DNA of 64,000 bases from Lysobacteraceae bacterium (GCA_016789405.1 JAEUPQ010000026.1:62001-126000); one strand, 5' to 3'; positions 8,924 through 19,699 are shown, counted from the stretch's first letter. The notes: a model not told the origin generated them from the sequence alone. Program-made: numbers and translations.

Positions 8924-9787
8924 TCAGTAGGGCAACAGGCGCTGGTACAGGGCGAGCAGGTCGCCGCCCCAGAGGAACACGATCCAGCCGGCTGCGGCGA
9001 GGTAGGGGCCGAAGGGGATCGGGATGTTGTGGTCCCGGCCCTTCGCGAACAGCCAGATCGAGCCGATGATGGCGCCGACGAACGAGGCCACCAGCACGAT
9101 GGGCAGCAGCGCCTTGTAGCCGGCCCACGCGCCCAAGGCGGCGAGCAGCTTGAAGTCGCCGTAGCCCATGCCGTCCTTGTTCGTGACGAACTTGTGCGCC
9201 TTGTAGACCAGCCAGAGCGACACGTAACCGAGAACGGCGCCAGCGATGGCGGCCTTGGCGGGCACGAAGAGGTTGTCGACGCTGGCGATCAGACCGAGCC
9301 AGAGCAGGGGCAGGGTGATCTCGTCAGGCAGCAACTGCTTGCGCACATCAATGCCCGCGCCCGCCACCAGGAAACAGCTCAGCAGCGAGGCACCGAAGCC
9401 CTGCCAGCCGAAGCCGAAGCGCCAGACGCTGGCCACGACCAGCAGCATCGTCAGCAGTTCGACGGCCGGATACTGGAACGAGATCGGCGTCCTGCAATTG
9501 CGGCACTTGCCGCCGAGCGCCAGCCAGCTGAAGACCGGGATGTTCTCGTACCACGACAGCTTGTGCTGGCAATGCGGGCAGTGCGATGGCTCGACCACGA
9601 TCCCCGGCGGTGGCGGATCGTACATGTCGTTGGGCAGTTCCAGTTCGTCGCGGGCGTCCCGCTTCCAACGCCATTCGAGCTTGCGCGGCAGGCGGAGGAT
9701 GACGACGTTGAGGAAACTGCCCACGAGGAGGCCGAGCCCGGCCGCGATCGGATAACCGAGGGCCGGGTTCTGGTCGAGGAATGCCAT
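8924..9787 (-). CDS. pilD: Type IV prepilin peptidase and N-methyltransferase
   Basis: PilD removes the leader of type IV prepilins and methylates the new N-terminal Phe; it is an inner-membrane aspartic protease of family A24. The 287-residue product has the N-terminal domain with a four-cysteine zinc site (C70, C73, C95, C98 in CPHC and CRNC) and the two catalytic aspartates D147 (GAGIDVRKQLLPD) and D211 (GMGYGDFKL), with about seven hydrophobic helices. It is encoded 26 bases after pilC and ahead of coaE. Both pilins in this window carry the matching processing site, G-FTLIEL. PilD may also process type II secretion pseudopilins encoded elsewhere. Confidence 0.97.
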   Translation of the reverse strand: MAFLDQNPALGYPIAAGLGLLVGSFLNVVILRLPRKLEWRWKRDARDELELPNDMYDPPPPGIVVEPSHCPHCQHKLSWYENIPVFSWLALGGKCRNCRTPISFQYPAVELLTMLLVVASVWRFGFGWQGFGASLLSCFLVAGAGIDVRKQLLPDEITLPLLWLGLIASVDNLFVPAKAAIAGAVLGYVSLWLVYKAHKFVTNKDGMGYGDFKLLAALGAWAGYKALLPIVLVASFVGAIIGSIWLFAKGRDHNIPIPFGPYLAAAGWIVFLWGGDLLALYQRLLPY

Positions 9788-9813
9788 CGATGCGTGGGTC
9801 CGGTCTTGTTCGA

Positions 9814-11073
9814 TCAGCCGATTGTGGCGGCGAGCTTGAAGATCGGCAGGTACATGCCAACGACCATGCCGCCTACGAGCACGCCGATGACGACCATGAT
9901 GAGCGGTTCCAGCAGGCTGGTCAGGGCGTCGACGGCGTTGTTCACTTCCTGCTCGTAGAACTCGGCGACCTTGAACAGCATGGTGTCGAGTGCGCCGGCT
10001 TCTTCACCGATCGCTGCCATCTGGATGACCATGTGCGGGAAGAGGTTGGCCTGCTTCATCGCCATGTTGACTGGATATCCGACCGACACGTCGTCGCGGA
10101 TACGCCACACCGCCTTTTCGTACACGGCATTGCCGGTTGCGCCGGCGACGCTTTCCAGCGCCTCAACCAATGGCACGCCTGCACGGAATGTCACCGCAAG
10201 CGTGCGCGAGAAACGTGCGATCGCCGAGTTGTGCATGATCAAGCCGATCACCGGCACTTTCAGGATCAACTTGTCGAGGGTATGGCGGAAATTCGCGGAT
10301 CGCTTGTAGGCGAAAATGAACGAGATCAGCGAGCCGACGACGACGAGGAGCATGGCCCACCACCAGGACACCAGCAGTCTGGACATGCTCACGATCATCT
10401 GCGTGAAGGCGGGCAGGTCCGCGCCAAAGCCCTTGAACACGGACTCGAATTGCGGGACGACATAGATCAGCATCACGGCGCTGACCAGGATGGCGACGAC
10501 GACGGTCATTGCCGGGTAGAACAGCGCCTTCTTGATCTTGCCCTTCAGGGTCTCGAGGTTTTCCTTGTAGGTCGCGATCGTGTCGAGCACGGTTTCGAGC
10601 ACGCCTGCCGATTCGCCGGCGCGCACGAGGTTGCGATACAGCTCGTCGAAGTAGATCGGGTGCTTGCACATCGCCTCGTAGATCGACGAGCCGCCCTCGA
10701 TGTCAGTTCTCACTGCATCGACCAGATTCTTCATGCGGACATTCTTCTGGCCGTTGCCGATGATTTCCAGCGACTGCACCAGCGGCACGCCGGACTTCAT
10801 CATCGTCGCGATCTGTCGACTGAAGATCGCGATGTCGCGCGCACTGATCTTCTTGCCGGCTGCGCCGAAAAGCGGCTTGGGCTTGGGCTTGACCACCGTC
10901 GGCGTGATGCCGATCCGGCGCAGTTCGGCGCGCAGCATGTTGGTGTTCTTCGCCTGCTGCTCACCCTTCATCTTCACGCCGCGCTTGTCGGTGCCCTCCC
11001 AGACATACAGGGGCATCGTGTTGCCGGCGCGTTCGGTGGGGGCGTTCTTGGCGACGGTGCGTGAGGCGGCCAT
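9814..11073 (-). CDS. pilC: Type IV pilus inner-membrane platform protein
   Basis: PilC is the GspF-family protein on which the PilB and PilT motors act. The 419-residue product has two T2SSF domains (about residues 80-200 and 285-405, each with the GESAG/GEEAG pattern: VRAGESAGVLE and AAIGEEAGALD) and three long hydrophobic helices, including TVVVAILVSAVMLIYVV and the C-terminal LIMVVIGVLVGGMVVGMY. The N-terminal part (VWEGTDKRGVKMKGE) is typical of the Xanthomonas version. The ATG at 11073 comes 3 bases after the pilB stop with AAGGAA upstream, so pilB and pilC are tightly coupled. No damage is visible. Confidence 0.97.
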   Translation of the reverse strand: MAASRTVAKNAPTERAGNTMPLYVWEGTDKRGVKMKGEQQAKNTNMLRAELRRIGITPTVVKPKPKPLFGAAGKKISARDIAIFSRQIATMMKSGVPLVQSLEIIGNGQKNVRMKNLVDAVRTDIEGGSSIYEAMCKHPIYFDELYRNLVRAGESAGVLETVLDTIATYKENLETLKGKIKKALFYPAMTVVVAILVSAVMLIYVVPQFESVFKGFGADLPAFTQMIVSMSRLLVSWWWAMLLVVVGSLISFIFAYKRSANFRHTLDKLILKVPVIGLIMHNSAIARFSRTLAVTFRAGVPLVEALESVAGATGNAVYEKAVWRIRDDVSVGYPVNMAMKQANLFPHMVIQMAAIGEEAGALDTMLFKVAEFYEQEVNNAVDALTSLLEPLIMVVIGVLVGGMVVGMYLPIFKLAATIG

Positions 11074-11076
11074 GGC

Positions 11077-12801
<1,725 letters not shown>

Positions 12802-12943
12802 TTTCGATGGCCCCTCGCCAGCGGATCCACGGTCGGATCATGCATTTACGACGATATCATCGAAAAGCTTGCAGGTGGAGGGCGTCGGCGGTCTCAGTGT
12901 GGCCATTCGAGACTTGGCGCACAGCCCCGGCAAGGCAGTGGTC

Positions 12944-13375
12944 TCAGCAACCGTTGGGGCGATAGATGGCCGCGACGGTCGAACTGCAGTCCCAGCGGCC
13001 CTCGCTGCTGCGGGTCAGCACCAGGTTCTCGCCGGCGACGTTCGGATTGCCGGCCAAGAGGCAGGTGATGGTCTGGCCGTTGGTGGCTGTCCAGCTCCCA
13101 CCGGGAGTGATGCTGCTGCATCGATCGGTACTGGTGTTCAGTCCAATATCGGTGGCGCTGAGCGGGCTGCCAGTATTGGTGCCGTTCTGGATGCCTTCCT
13201 CGAAGATCACGACCCCCCCGCGCAAATCCGCCAGACCGGCGGTGACTTGGGACTTTGCGACATAGATCTGGTAGGCGGGAAGCGCGATCGAGGCCAGTAT
13301 TGCAATGATCGCAACGACGATCATCAGTTCGATGAGGGTAAAGCCGTTCTGCGTACGCGTGGTGATGGGCATCAT
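12944..13375 (-). CDS. pilA: Second type IV pilin (PilA-like)
   Basis: A 143-residue type IVa pilin. I took ATG at 13375, with a CGAGG ribosome-binding site about 7 bases upstream, giving a short leader [11 protein letters not shown] and the processing site [19 protein letters not shown]. After the N-terminal helix come the pilin globular domain and two cysteine pairs (RCSS, TCLL, WDCSS and the terminal NGC). The tail RPNGC and the NPNV stretch resemble the other pilin gene just upstream, so they are tandem duplicates that have diverged. It lies 98 bases after that gene, behind a terminator-like hairpin, and so is probably expressed at lower level by read-through. It may be a minor or alternative subunit. 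Confidence 0.92.
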   Translation of the reverse strand: MMPITTRTQNGFTLIELMIVVAIIAILASIALPAYQIYVAKSQVTAGLADLRGGVVIFEEGIQNGTNTGSPLSATDIGLNTSTDRCSSITPGGSWTATNGQTITCLLAGNPNVAGENLVLTRSSEGRWDCSSTVAAIYRPNGC

Positions 13376-13417
13376 GGTATGCCTCGGCGGATCAGAGGGG
13401 CTTGGGGGCTGGAATGA

Positions 13418-13443
13418 AAAGGGGGTGCGTGAGCACCCCCTTT
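13418..13443 (-). terminator. Hairpin between the two pilin genes, terminator or attenuator
   Basis: An 11-bp stem AAAGGGGGTGC/GCACCCCCTTT with a 4-base loop lies 31 bases after the stop of the first pilin gene. Read on the minus strand it is followed by a T-rich stretch (CTTTTC). It should end most pilA transcripts and let a fraction continue into the second pilin and pilB, which suits the high demand for major pilin. Confidence 0.8.
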
Positions 13444-13473
13444 CCCACGAGCTGTCATACGACAAAGGCTTGA

Positions 13474-13902
13474 TTAGCAGCCGTTCGGGGTGTGCTCGGG
13501 AGCCAGGCCGCCGCCGGCAGCGCACGGCCACTGGCCATCATTGGTGCGGGTCAGGGTGATGGTCTTGCCGGTGACGTTCGGATTGCCACGCAGGGTGCAT
13601 TCGATGCCCTGGCCTGCGAGAGCGGCCCAGGTGCCGATGACCTTGATGTTGCTGCAGCGCGAATCGGCGGTCGGCGTGTAGAGGCCGAGCTGGGTCAGCG
13701 ACGGGGCACCGGCGCCATTGTCACCGCTCTGGATGCCTTCTTCATAGGCGGTGACGCCGCCACGAATGTCGGCCAGACCAGTCGTGGCCTGAGACTTCGC
13801 GACATAGTTCTGGTAAGCCGGCAGGGCGATGGCGGCCAGGATGGCGATGATCGCGACCACGATCATGAGTTCGATCAGGGTGAAACCTTGCTGCTTCTTC
13901 AT
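13474..13902 (-). CDS. pilA: Major type IV pilin
   Basis: A 142-residue type IVa pilin with leader MKKQQG, processing site G-F, the Glu5 residue (FTLIE) and the conserved hydrophobic helix up to [13 protein letters not shown]. The C-terminal domain has cysteines in RCSN, IECTLR, WPCAA and the terminal PNGC. GAGGGAT lies 6 bases before the ATG at 13902. It is the first gene behind the sigma-54 promoter at 14013-14027 and is followed by a strong hairpin, so it is probably the major subunit. The paralogue at 12944-13375 shares its plan but differs in most of the globular domain. Confidence 0.95.
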   Translation of the reverse strand: MKKQQGFTLIELMIVVAIIAILAAIALPAYQNYVAKSQATTGLADIRGGVTAYEEGIQSGDNGAGAPSLTQLGLYTPTADSRCSNIKVIGTWAALAGQGIECTLRGNPNVTGKTITLTRTNDGQWPCAAGGGLAPEHTPNGC

Positions 13903-14012
13903 GGGAGATCCCTCGGGAGTGTTGGTGTTGCGAAGTATTCACGTGCCCTTGGCCAGTTCATTTCCGGGTCCTTGGGCGCCCGTGCTGCCGAGCACGTGCA
14001 GGCCAAGCTTAC

Positions 14013-14027
14013 GCACAACCCATGCCA
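14013..14027 (-). promoter_or_regulatory. Sigma-54 promoter of pilA
   Basis: On the minus strand TGGCATGGGTTGTGC matches the sigma-54 consensus TGGCAC-N5-TTGC closely: GG at -24 and GC at -12 have the required 10-base spacing, with two deviations outside these. Transcription would begin near 14001, leaving about 100 bases of leader before pilA. PilR, encoded at 18263-19699, is the expected activator. Confidence 0.82.
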
Positions 14028-14095
14028 AATGATGTGACGCGACTCCCGTCCCGGAGTGCGTCTCCGTATGCGAACTACTGCACACTTTTGCGGTG

Positions 14096-14167
14096 GTCAC
14101 AATATGACAAAAAACGTCAGATTGCGGCGAGGCTGACCACAACAGTCATTCGCGTGCCGATGGTCAC
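14096..14167. promoter_or_regulatory. Possible PilR binding sites upstream of the pilA promoter
   Basis: This AT-richer stretch holds several GTCA/TGAC elements: GTCACAATATGAC at 14096-14108, then CGTCAG, CTGACC, AGTCAT and GGTCACA up to about 14167. They lie about 70-140 bases upstream of the -24 element, where sigma-54 activators bind. PilR of Pseudomonas binds TGTC-type clusters, so the match is plausible but weak. The remaining bases up to 14321 (divergent promoter of the next gene, with TTTAAAT near 14296) hold no gene. Confidence 0.45.
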
Positions 14168-14321
14168 ATTATTTCGCGGTTTGGCACTGCTGCAGGCGAG
14201 ATGTGATCGCAGTAGTGTTTGCTGCATAGCAGCATGCATGGCGCCTGGCGATGGCGCGGGAACGGTCCGGCCTTTCGGCTATCCTTCACATCGCATTTAA
14301 ATAGATGAGTGGAGTTTGTAC

Positions 14322-17300
14322 ATGCAGATGCCTGTCGCCCGCCTGGAGCGAATGCTGCTTCTCCTGTTCGTCGCGTCCGGCTTCGCGGGGCTGGTGTACC
14401 AGGCCATCTGGTCTCATTACCTCGGACTGGTGCTGGGGCATGCGGCCTATGCCCAGACCCTGGTGCTGGCGATCTTCATGGGCGGCATGGCGCTGGGGGC
14501 GTGGCTTGTCAGTGCCAGGGGGGGGCGGTGGACGGGGCTCATCCGAACCTACGCGATCGTCGAGCTGATCATCGGCGTGACGGCACTGGTGTTCCATCCC
14601 ATGTTCGTCGGCTACATGTCCCTGTCGCAGGAGACGGTTCTGCCCGCGCTCGAAGGGGAGGCGACGATCCGCCTGTGGCAATGGGGCACCGCAGCGCTGA
14701 TGATCGCGCCGCAGAGCATCATGCTCGGCATGACGTTCCCGCTGATGAGCGGGGGCTACCTGCGCGTGGCGCCCGGGCAGGACGGCCAGATCCTCGGTGG
14801 CCTGTATTTCACCAACAGCATCGGCGCCGCCGTGGGTGCGCTGGTCGCGACCTTCCTGCTGCTCCCCTGGATCGGCATGCCGGGCGCGATCATCGTCGCT
14901 GGTGTCATCAACGTGCTGGTGGGACTGTTGGCATGGCGGATTTCCCTGCGCGCTGAAGTGACCGGGTCGATGCCGGGCGTTTCGCCATCGATCATGGTGT
15001 CGGAGAAGCCGGCTGCGGAAAACGATCCGGGATCATTGGGGCGGTTGTCGATGCTCATGCTCTTCGGCGCGGGCATCACCGGGGCGAGTTCATTCGTCTA
15101 CGAGATCGGCTGGATCCGGATGCTCAACCAGGCGCTGGGTACCACCGTGCATTCGTTCGAATTGATGCTGTCGGCCTTCATCCTGGGCTTGGCGTTCGGT
15201 GGTCTTTGGATCCGCAAGCGAAGCGCTCGCATCGTGGATCCGGTCAATGCTGCCGGTCTTGCCCAGGTGCTGATGGGCCTTGCAGCGCTGATCTCGCTCC
15301 CGCTGTTCGCCAATAGTTTCGCCTGGGTGGGCTGGCTGATGGAGCATTTGCCGAAGTCGGATGCCGGTTACAGCCTGTATGGTGTGGGCAGTGCGACCAT
15401 CGCATTGCTCATCATGTTTCCCGCCGCGTTCTTCGCGGGCATGACGTTGCCCCTGTTCACGATGATCCTGCTGCGGCGTGGCGCGGGTGAGCGCAGCATC
15501 GGCCGCATCTACGCAGCAAACACGCTTGGCGCCATCGTCGGCGTGATGCTTGCGGTGCACGTGCTGATACCCATGGTGGGTTTGCGCCTTGCGGTCACGT
15601 TTGCGGCTCTTGCGGACATCCTCCTGGGCCTGGTGTTGTTGCGCGGCTTTGCCGCAGAGTTCAGGCCGCGCTGGTACTTTGGTGCGCTGGCGGCGACCTT
15701 GCTGATCACGGCGGGCAGCCTGCTGCTGGGGAATGTGGATCCGCGTGCGCTGGCGTCCGGCGTGTTCCGGCATGGGTATGCAGAACTGGATTCGGCTGTG
15801 CGCGTGCGTTACCTGCGCGACGGCAAGACGGCGACGGTGTCCTACTACGAGGACGCTCATGGACTCGGGATCATCGCGACCAACGGCAAGCCCGATGCAT
15901 CGATCCAGTTGCGTCCCGAAGGCGTGCCGACCGACGACGAGTACACCATGGTGATGGCGGCGACCCTGCCGCTTGCCTTGCATCCGGATCCGAAGCGGAT
16001 CGCGATCATCGGCTGGGGTTCGGGCCTGAGTACGCACACCATTCTGGGCAGCGCCCATCCGGAAGTCGTGGATACGATCGAGATCGAGCCGGCCATGGTG
16101 CAGGGCGCGCGTCTTTACGGCGATCATGTTTCGCGCGGCTATTCGGACCCGCGTTCGAACCTTCGGCTGGACGATGCGCGTACGTTCTTCTCGTCGGGCG
16201 GCAAGCGCTACGACGTGATCGTGTCCGAGCCGTCCAATCCCTGGGTCAGCGGCGTGTCCAGCCTGTTCACGCGCGAGTTCTATGGCTTCCTCAGCGCGCA
16301 TCTCGACGACGACGGGGTGCTCGTGCAATGGATGCAGACGTACGAACTCAACGATCCGCTGTTCTACTCGATGGTCGCCGCGTTGATCGGCGAGTATCCG
16401 CATGTGCAGGCATACCTCACGAACAGCGCCGACGTGATCTTCATTGCATCGCACAAGCCGATCAGAAGCTTCGACGCCGGGCGACTGCGGGATCCGGCGC
16501 TCGTGCCGGGGCTCGAGCGGCTCGGCTTGACCAAGGCCGAGGAGCATGGTGTGCGTCGTTTTGCCGATCGCAGCGTGCTGGCAGCGCTCGTTGAGCTGTA
16601 TTCCGCACCCGTGCATACCGACTACCTCCCCAGTGTGGCCCTCAATGCGCCGCGTTCGCGATTCAAGGGCGAATCGGTGCAAAGCATTCGAACGCTGATG
16701 GCGGCAGGCATGCCCGTGCTGGAGCTCACCGGTGGGCGCACTCCCGTCCCGGTAGCGGCTGCCATCCGTGCCCCGCTGGGTAGCCTGGGGGCGACGGATC
16801 ACGCCAACGCGGGCCGCATCCGGGAGTTGATGCTGGGCGAAGGCGAGGGCGCCGGTCTCGACCCGGCCATCCGTGCCAAGGTCGACCTGCTGCTTGCGCC
16901 GACGACCCCGGTCGGACAGTGGCTGGATGCCGCCACCGTCGTAGCAGATTTCACTATCGGCTACCTGCCGCCGGAAGACCTGCGCGGGGTGTGGACAAGC
17001 CCTGCGTGGGTGGGGTCACGGGCATCCGATCCGCAGGTGTCAGCCCTGCTTGCGGCGTATGCCGCTGTATCCGACCGCGATGGTGCGGCCATGCACGCTG
17101 CGGGCCTCGCCGGGCTCAAGGTGCTGCAGGCAGGCAATTCGCCTCTGCTGGCGCGCGATCATCTTCTGGTGATTGCGATGCTGGGCGCATTGCAGCAGAA
17201 GCGATTCGATGATGCGCGCGCTGTCGAAACGACACATGGCGCATCGGTGCGGGTCAGCAATGCGTACTACGGCATGGCCCGCGGTTATCTGTCGGCCTGG

Positions 17301-17345
17301 TTGGCGACAAAAGGTGCGAGGCCCGAGGCGCCTGCTGGGAAATAG
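14322..17345 (+). CDS. Membrane-bound spermidine synthase-like fusion protein
   Basis: A 1007-residue protein of the type often named fused MFS/spermidine synthase. The ATG at 14322 has GGAG 7 bases upstream. The first 470 residues or so form about 12 hydrophobic helices with repeated pattern (SGFAGLVYQAIW and SSFVYEIGWIRMLNQALGT are the two family signatures). Around residues 560-680 follows an aminopropyltransferase-like Rossmann domain: IIGWGSGLSTH, the acidic TIEIEPAMV, DDARTFF and VIVSEPSNPWVSG. The last 300 residues or so look like a helical repeat region. No known substrate; whether it makes a polyamine is unproven, as the usual spermidine synthase residues are only partly conserved. 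It is transcribed away from pilA, between pilA and the pilin accessory gene, so it might modify something linked to pili or the envelope. Confidence 0.85.
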   Translation: MQMPVARLERMLLLLFVASGFAGLVYQAIWSHYLGLVLGHAAYAQTLVLAIFMGGMALGAWLVSARGGRWTGLIRTYAIVELIIGVTALVFHPMFVGYMSLSQETVLPALEGEATIRLWQWGTAALMIAPQSIMLGMTFPLMSGGYLRVAPGQDGQILGGLYFTNSIGAAVGALVATFLLLPWIGMPGAIIVAGVINVLVGLLAWRISLRAEVTGSMPGVSPSIMVSEKPAAENDPGSLGRLSMLMLFGAGITGASSFVYEIGWIRMLNQALGTTVHSFELMLSAFILGLAFGGLWIRKRSARIVDPVNAAGLAQVLMGLAALISLPLFANSFAWVGWLMEHLPKSDAGYSLYGVGSATIALLIMFPAAFFAGMTLPLFTMILLRRGAGERSIGRIYAANTLGAIVGVMLAVHVLIPMVGLRLAVTFAALADILLGLVLLRGFAAEFRPRWYFGALAATLLITAGSLLLGNVDPRALASGVFRHGYAELDSAVRVRYLRDGKTATVSYYEDAHGLGIIATNGKPDASIQLRPEGVPTDDEYTMVMAATLPLALHPDPKRIAIIGWGSGLSTHTILGSAHPEVVDTIEIEPAMVQGARLYGDHVSRGYSDPRSNLRLDDARTFFSSGGKRYDVIVSEPSNPWVSGVSSLFTREFYGFLSAHLDDDGVLVQWMQTYELNDPLFYSMVAALIGEYPHVQAYLTNSADVIFIASHKPIRSFDAGRLRDPALVPGLERLGLTKAEEHGVRRFADRSVLAALVELYSAPVHTDYLPSVALNAPRSRFKGESVQSIRTLMAAGMPVLELTGGRTPVPVAAAIRAPLGSLGATDHANAGRIRELMLGEGEGAGLDPAIRAKVDLLLAPTTPVGQWLDAATVVADFTIGYLPPEDLRGVWTSPAWVGSRASDPQVSALLAAYAAVSDRDGAAMHAAGLAGLKVLQAGNSPLLARDHLLVIAMLGALQQKRFDDARAVETTHGASVRVSNAYYGMARGYLSAWLATKGARPEAPAGK

Positions 17346-17354
17346 GTAGCGGCG

Positions 17355-17390
17355 CCGCCCTCCCCGTTTTGGAGGGGGGCTGTTTCGGTT
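17355..17390 (+). terminator. Terminator after the spermidine synthase-like gene
   Basis: GCCGCCCTCC pairs with GGAGGGGGGC (9 of 10 positions) around a 7-base loop and is followed by TGTTTCGGTTT. It begins 10 bases after the stop at 17345 and lies just beyond the 3' end of the convergent gene at 17401, which it may also serve. Confidence 0.7.
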
Positions 17391-17400
17391 TGCCTTCGGC

Positions 17401-18189
17401 TCAGCGCACCTTTGCGTCCGTGTCGGCCTTCTCGGCAGCCGTGAAGACCGGCCACGGGTTGAGTGCGACATAGCCAAGGATTCGTCCGTCCGCACGATCG
17501 ACCAGGACGCTTGCGCTGCCTCTGCTCGACTGGAGCGGCAGGAGGCCCGGGTCCGGCGTGTCTCGATATCGCTCGAAGGCGTTCTGCCACGCGGTTCGTT
17601 CGGCAGGCGGCGCTGACGAGATGACTTCGCGGGCCGTGAGTGCGTTTTTTACCGGCTCGCGATTGTCGGACGGATATGCGACGTATTTCGACGGGTCGAA
17701 CTGGATTTCCAGGCCGGTCATCGCCGCGATCATGGCTTCGAAGCGTGCCTTGCCGTCCTTCGGAAGCGGTGCAGACACGATTTCAGGGCCCAGCCATGGT
17801 GCGCGGCGGTATTCGGCTTGCGCCTTCTTGGCGCTCGCCGGATCGATCTCGTTCGCGAAGACCAGATGGAAGCGATCGCTTGTTCCGACAATATAGGCCG
17901 GGCGTGATTCCCAGACGGTGTGAAGGCCGAAGACCAGTGCTGCGATCTGCACGATCGCGATGAAGAGCAGGTCGAACTTCAGTCCCTTCTTGCCATGTCG
18001 ATAGATGATCAGCGTCAGCAGAGGGCCAAGCACCAGATCCACGCCGGCCAGCACCGACAGCAGTGTGCGCGCCTTGGCCATCTCGAACAATTCAGGCGGA
18101 TACCAGCGCCAGACCACAAAGGCAAAGACGCTTGCGAGGACGACGAAACTGATGGCGAAATGGATTCCGGAGGCTTTCCAGCGGGTCAT
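17401..18189 (-). CDS. TfpX/TfpZ-family type IV pilin accessory protein
   Basis: A 262-residue inner-membrane protein. Three hydrophobic helices (ISFVVLASVFAFVVW, LLSVLAGVDLVLGPLLTLII, LLFIAIVQIAALVFGL) occupy the first 95 residues and are followed by HTVWESRPAYIV and a soluble domain. The family motif VDLVLGPLLTLI..R.GKKGLKFDL is clear. TfpX and TfpZ of Pseudomonas aeruginosa act as accessory proteins needed for normal assembly of the pilin allele encoded beside them, so it probably helps surface display of one of the pilins at 12944-13902. It starts 73 bases after the pilR stop, with a hairpin between, and may have its own promoter. No strong ribosome-binding site is visible. Confidence 0.85.
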   Translation of the reverse strand: MTRWKASGIHFAISFVVLASVFAFVVWRWYPPELFEMAKARTLLSVLAGVDLVLGPLLTLIIYRHGKKGLKFDLLFIAIVQIAALVFGLHTVWESRPAYIVGTSDRFHLVFANEIDPASAKKAQAEYRRAPWLGPEIVSAPLPKDGKARFEAMIAAMTGLEIQFDPSKYVAYPSDNREPVKNALTAREVISSAPPAERTAWQNAFERYRDTPDPGLLPLQSSRGSASVLVDRADGRILGYVALNPWPVFTAAEKADTDAKVR

Positions 18190-18207
18190 GGCGGCACAAT
18201 GACAAGA

Positions 18208-18233
18208 GGGCTGCGCATGATTATGCGCAGCCC
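18208..18233 (-). terminator. Hairpin between pilR and the pilin accessory gene
   Basis: A perfect 11-bp stem, GGGCTGCGCAT/ATGCGCAGCCC, around a 4-base loop. On the minus strand it lies 30 bases after the pilR stop and is followed by CTCTTGTC, so it can act as a moderate terminator. Confidence 0.65.
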
Positions 18234-18262
18234 CCGGATTCCCGCAAGATCGTCCGCCCGGC

Positions 18263-19699
18263 TTACTCGATGCCCAGCTTCTTCAGCTTGTAGCGCAGGG
18301 CGCGGAAGGTGATGCCGAGCGCCGCGGCGGTCTTGGTCTTGTTGTAGCGGTGTTCCTGCAATGCCTGCTGGATCGCGTTGCGCTCGATTTCCTCGATGAA
18401 CGAGGGCAGGGCCGCTGTGCCAGCGGTGTCCCGCGGCGGCAGGCCTGCAGGTGCAGCTGCAGCGGGAATGGCCGCTGCGGGCACGCTGGCCGGCATCGGC
18501 GGGGGTGTTGCAGCAAGGGCCGGCGCGGGCTGGCTGGCTGCCTGGCTTGGGGCGGCATGCGGCAGGCGCAGGTCGCGCGCGTCGATCGTTTCGCCGTCGG
18601 CCATGGCCAGGGCACGCTCGAGGATGTTCTCGAGCTCGCGGACATTGCCCGGGAACGGGTAGGTCTCGAGTGCGGCGCTGGCCTCGCGGGACAGCACCGG
18701 GGCGCGGCGCTTCATGGCATAGGCCAGGCGCTTGAGGATGGCATCCGACAGGAGCGGCAGGTCGCCGGTGCGCTCGCGCAGCGGCGGCACGTCCAGCTCG
18801 ATGACGTTGATGCGGTAGAACAGGTCGTGGCGGAACTTGCCCTCGGCGACGAGGACGTCGAGATCCTTGTGCGTGGCCGACAGGATGCGCACGTCGACCG
18901 CAGCCTCGGCGTTGGCGCCGACCGGGCGGACGGTCTTTTCCTGGATCGCACGCAGCAGCTTGACCTGCATCGACAGCGGCAGTTCGGCGACTTCGTCGAG
19001 GAACAGGGTGCCGCCGTCGGCGACCTGGAACAGGCCGAGCTTGTCGGTATGCGCGCCGGTGAAGCTGCCCTTCTTGTGGCCGAAGAATTCGCTTTCCATC
19101 AGCTCGGAGGGGATGGCGCCGCAGTTGACCGGAATGAAGGGTCCGGCCGCGCGGGAACCCTGCGCATGGATCGTGCGGGCGACCAGTTCCTTGCCGGTGC
19201 CCGATTCGCCGCTGATGTGGACCGGGGCCTGGCTGCGGGCGACCTTGGCGATGGTGTCGCGCAGACCGACCATGGCCGGCGAATCGCCGAGCAGCAGGGT
19301 CGTGCCTTCGGGGTTGGCCTGGCGACGGGTGTTCAGGTCGAGTGCCTGGCGGACAAGGCCGCGCAGCACGGTCAGGTCCACCGGCTTGGTGACGAAGTCG
19401 AATGCGCCGCTCTTGAGGGCCTCCACGGCGGCTTCGACGTTGCCGTAGGCCGTGATCACGGCGACCGGCGTGGTCGGGAACCGGGTCGCGATCTCCGACA
19501 CCAGATCCAGGCCTGAGCCATCGGGCAGGCGCATGTCCGTCAGGCACAGGTCGTAGGCGACCGTGCTCAGCATTTCCCTTGCCACGGCGAGATTCGGGGC
19601 GGTGTCGGTCCGCAATCCCATGCGACCCAGCGTCACCACCAGAAGCTCGCGGATGTCGTGTTCATCGTCGACGATCAGCGCGCTGCGTTGCTCAGACAT
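18263..19699 (-). CDS. pilR: Sigma-54-dependent response regulator PilR
   Basis: PilR is the NtrC-type regulator that turns on pilA transcription with sigma-54. The 478-residue product has a receiver domain with D11-D12, the phosphorylation site D55 (CLTDMRLPD) and K106; an AAA+ domain with Walker A GESGTGKE (164-171) and the sigma-54 contact loop GSFTGA (211-216); an Ala/Pro-rich linker; and a Fis-type helix-turn-helix at the end (NKTKTAAALGITFRALRYKL). The ATG at 19699 has a strong GGAGG site 5 bases upstream. pilS precedes it by 80 bases. The sigma-54 promoter at 14013-14027 is the evident target. All key residues are present. Confidence 0.97.
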   Translation of the reverse strand: MSEQRSALIVDDEHDIRELLVVTLGRMGLRTDTAPNLAVAREMLSTVAYDLCLTDMRLPDGSGLDLVSEIATRFPTTPVAVITAYGNVEAAVEALKSGAFDFVTKPVDLTVLRGLVRQALDLNTRRQANPEGTTLLLGDSPAMVGLRDTIAKVARSQAPVHISGESGTGKELVARTIHAQGSRAAGPFIPVNCGAIPSELMESEFFGHKKGSFTGAHTDKLGLFQVADGGTLFLDEVAELPLSMQVKLLRAIQEKTVRPVGANAEAAVDVRILSATHKDLDVLVAEGKFRHDLFYRINVIELDVPPLRERTGDLPLLSDAILKRLAYAMKRRAPVLSREASAALETYPFPGNVRELENILERALAMADGETIDARDLRLPHAAPSQAASQPAPALAATPPPMPASVPAAAIPAAAAPAGLPPRDTAGTAALPSFIEEIERNAIQQALQEHRYNKTKTAAALGITFRALRYKLKKLGIE

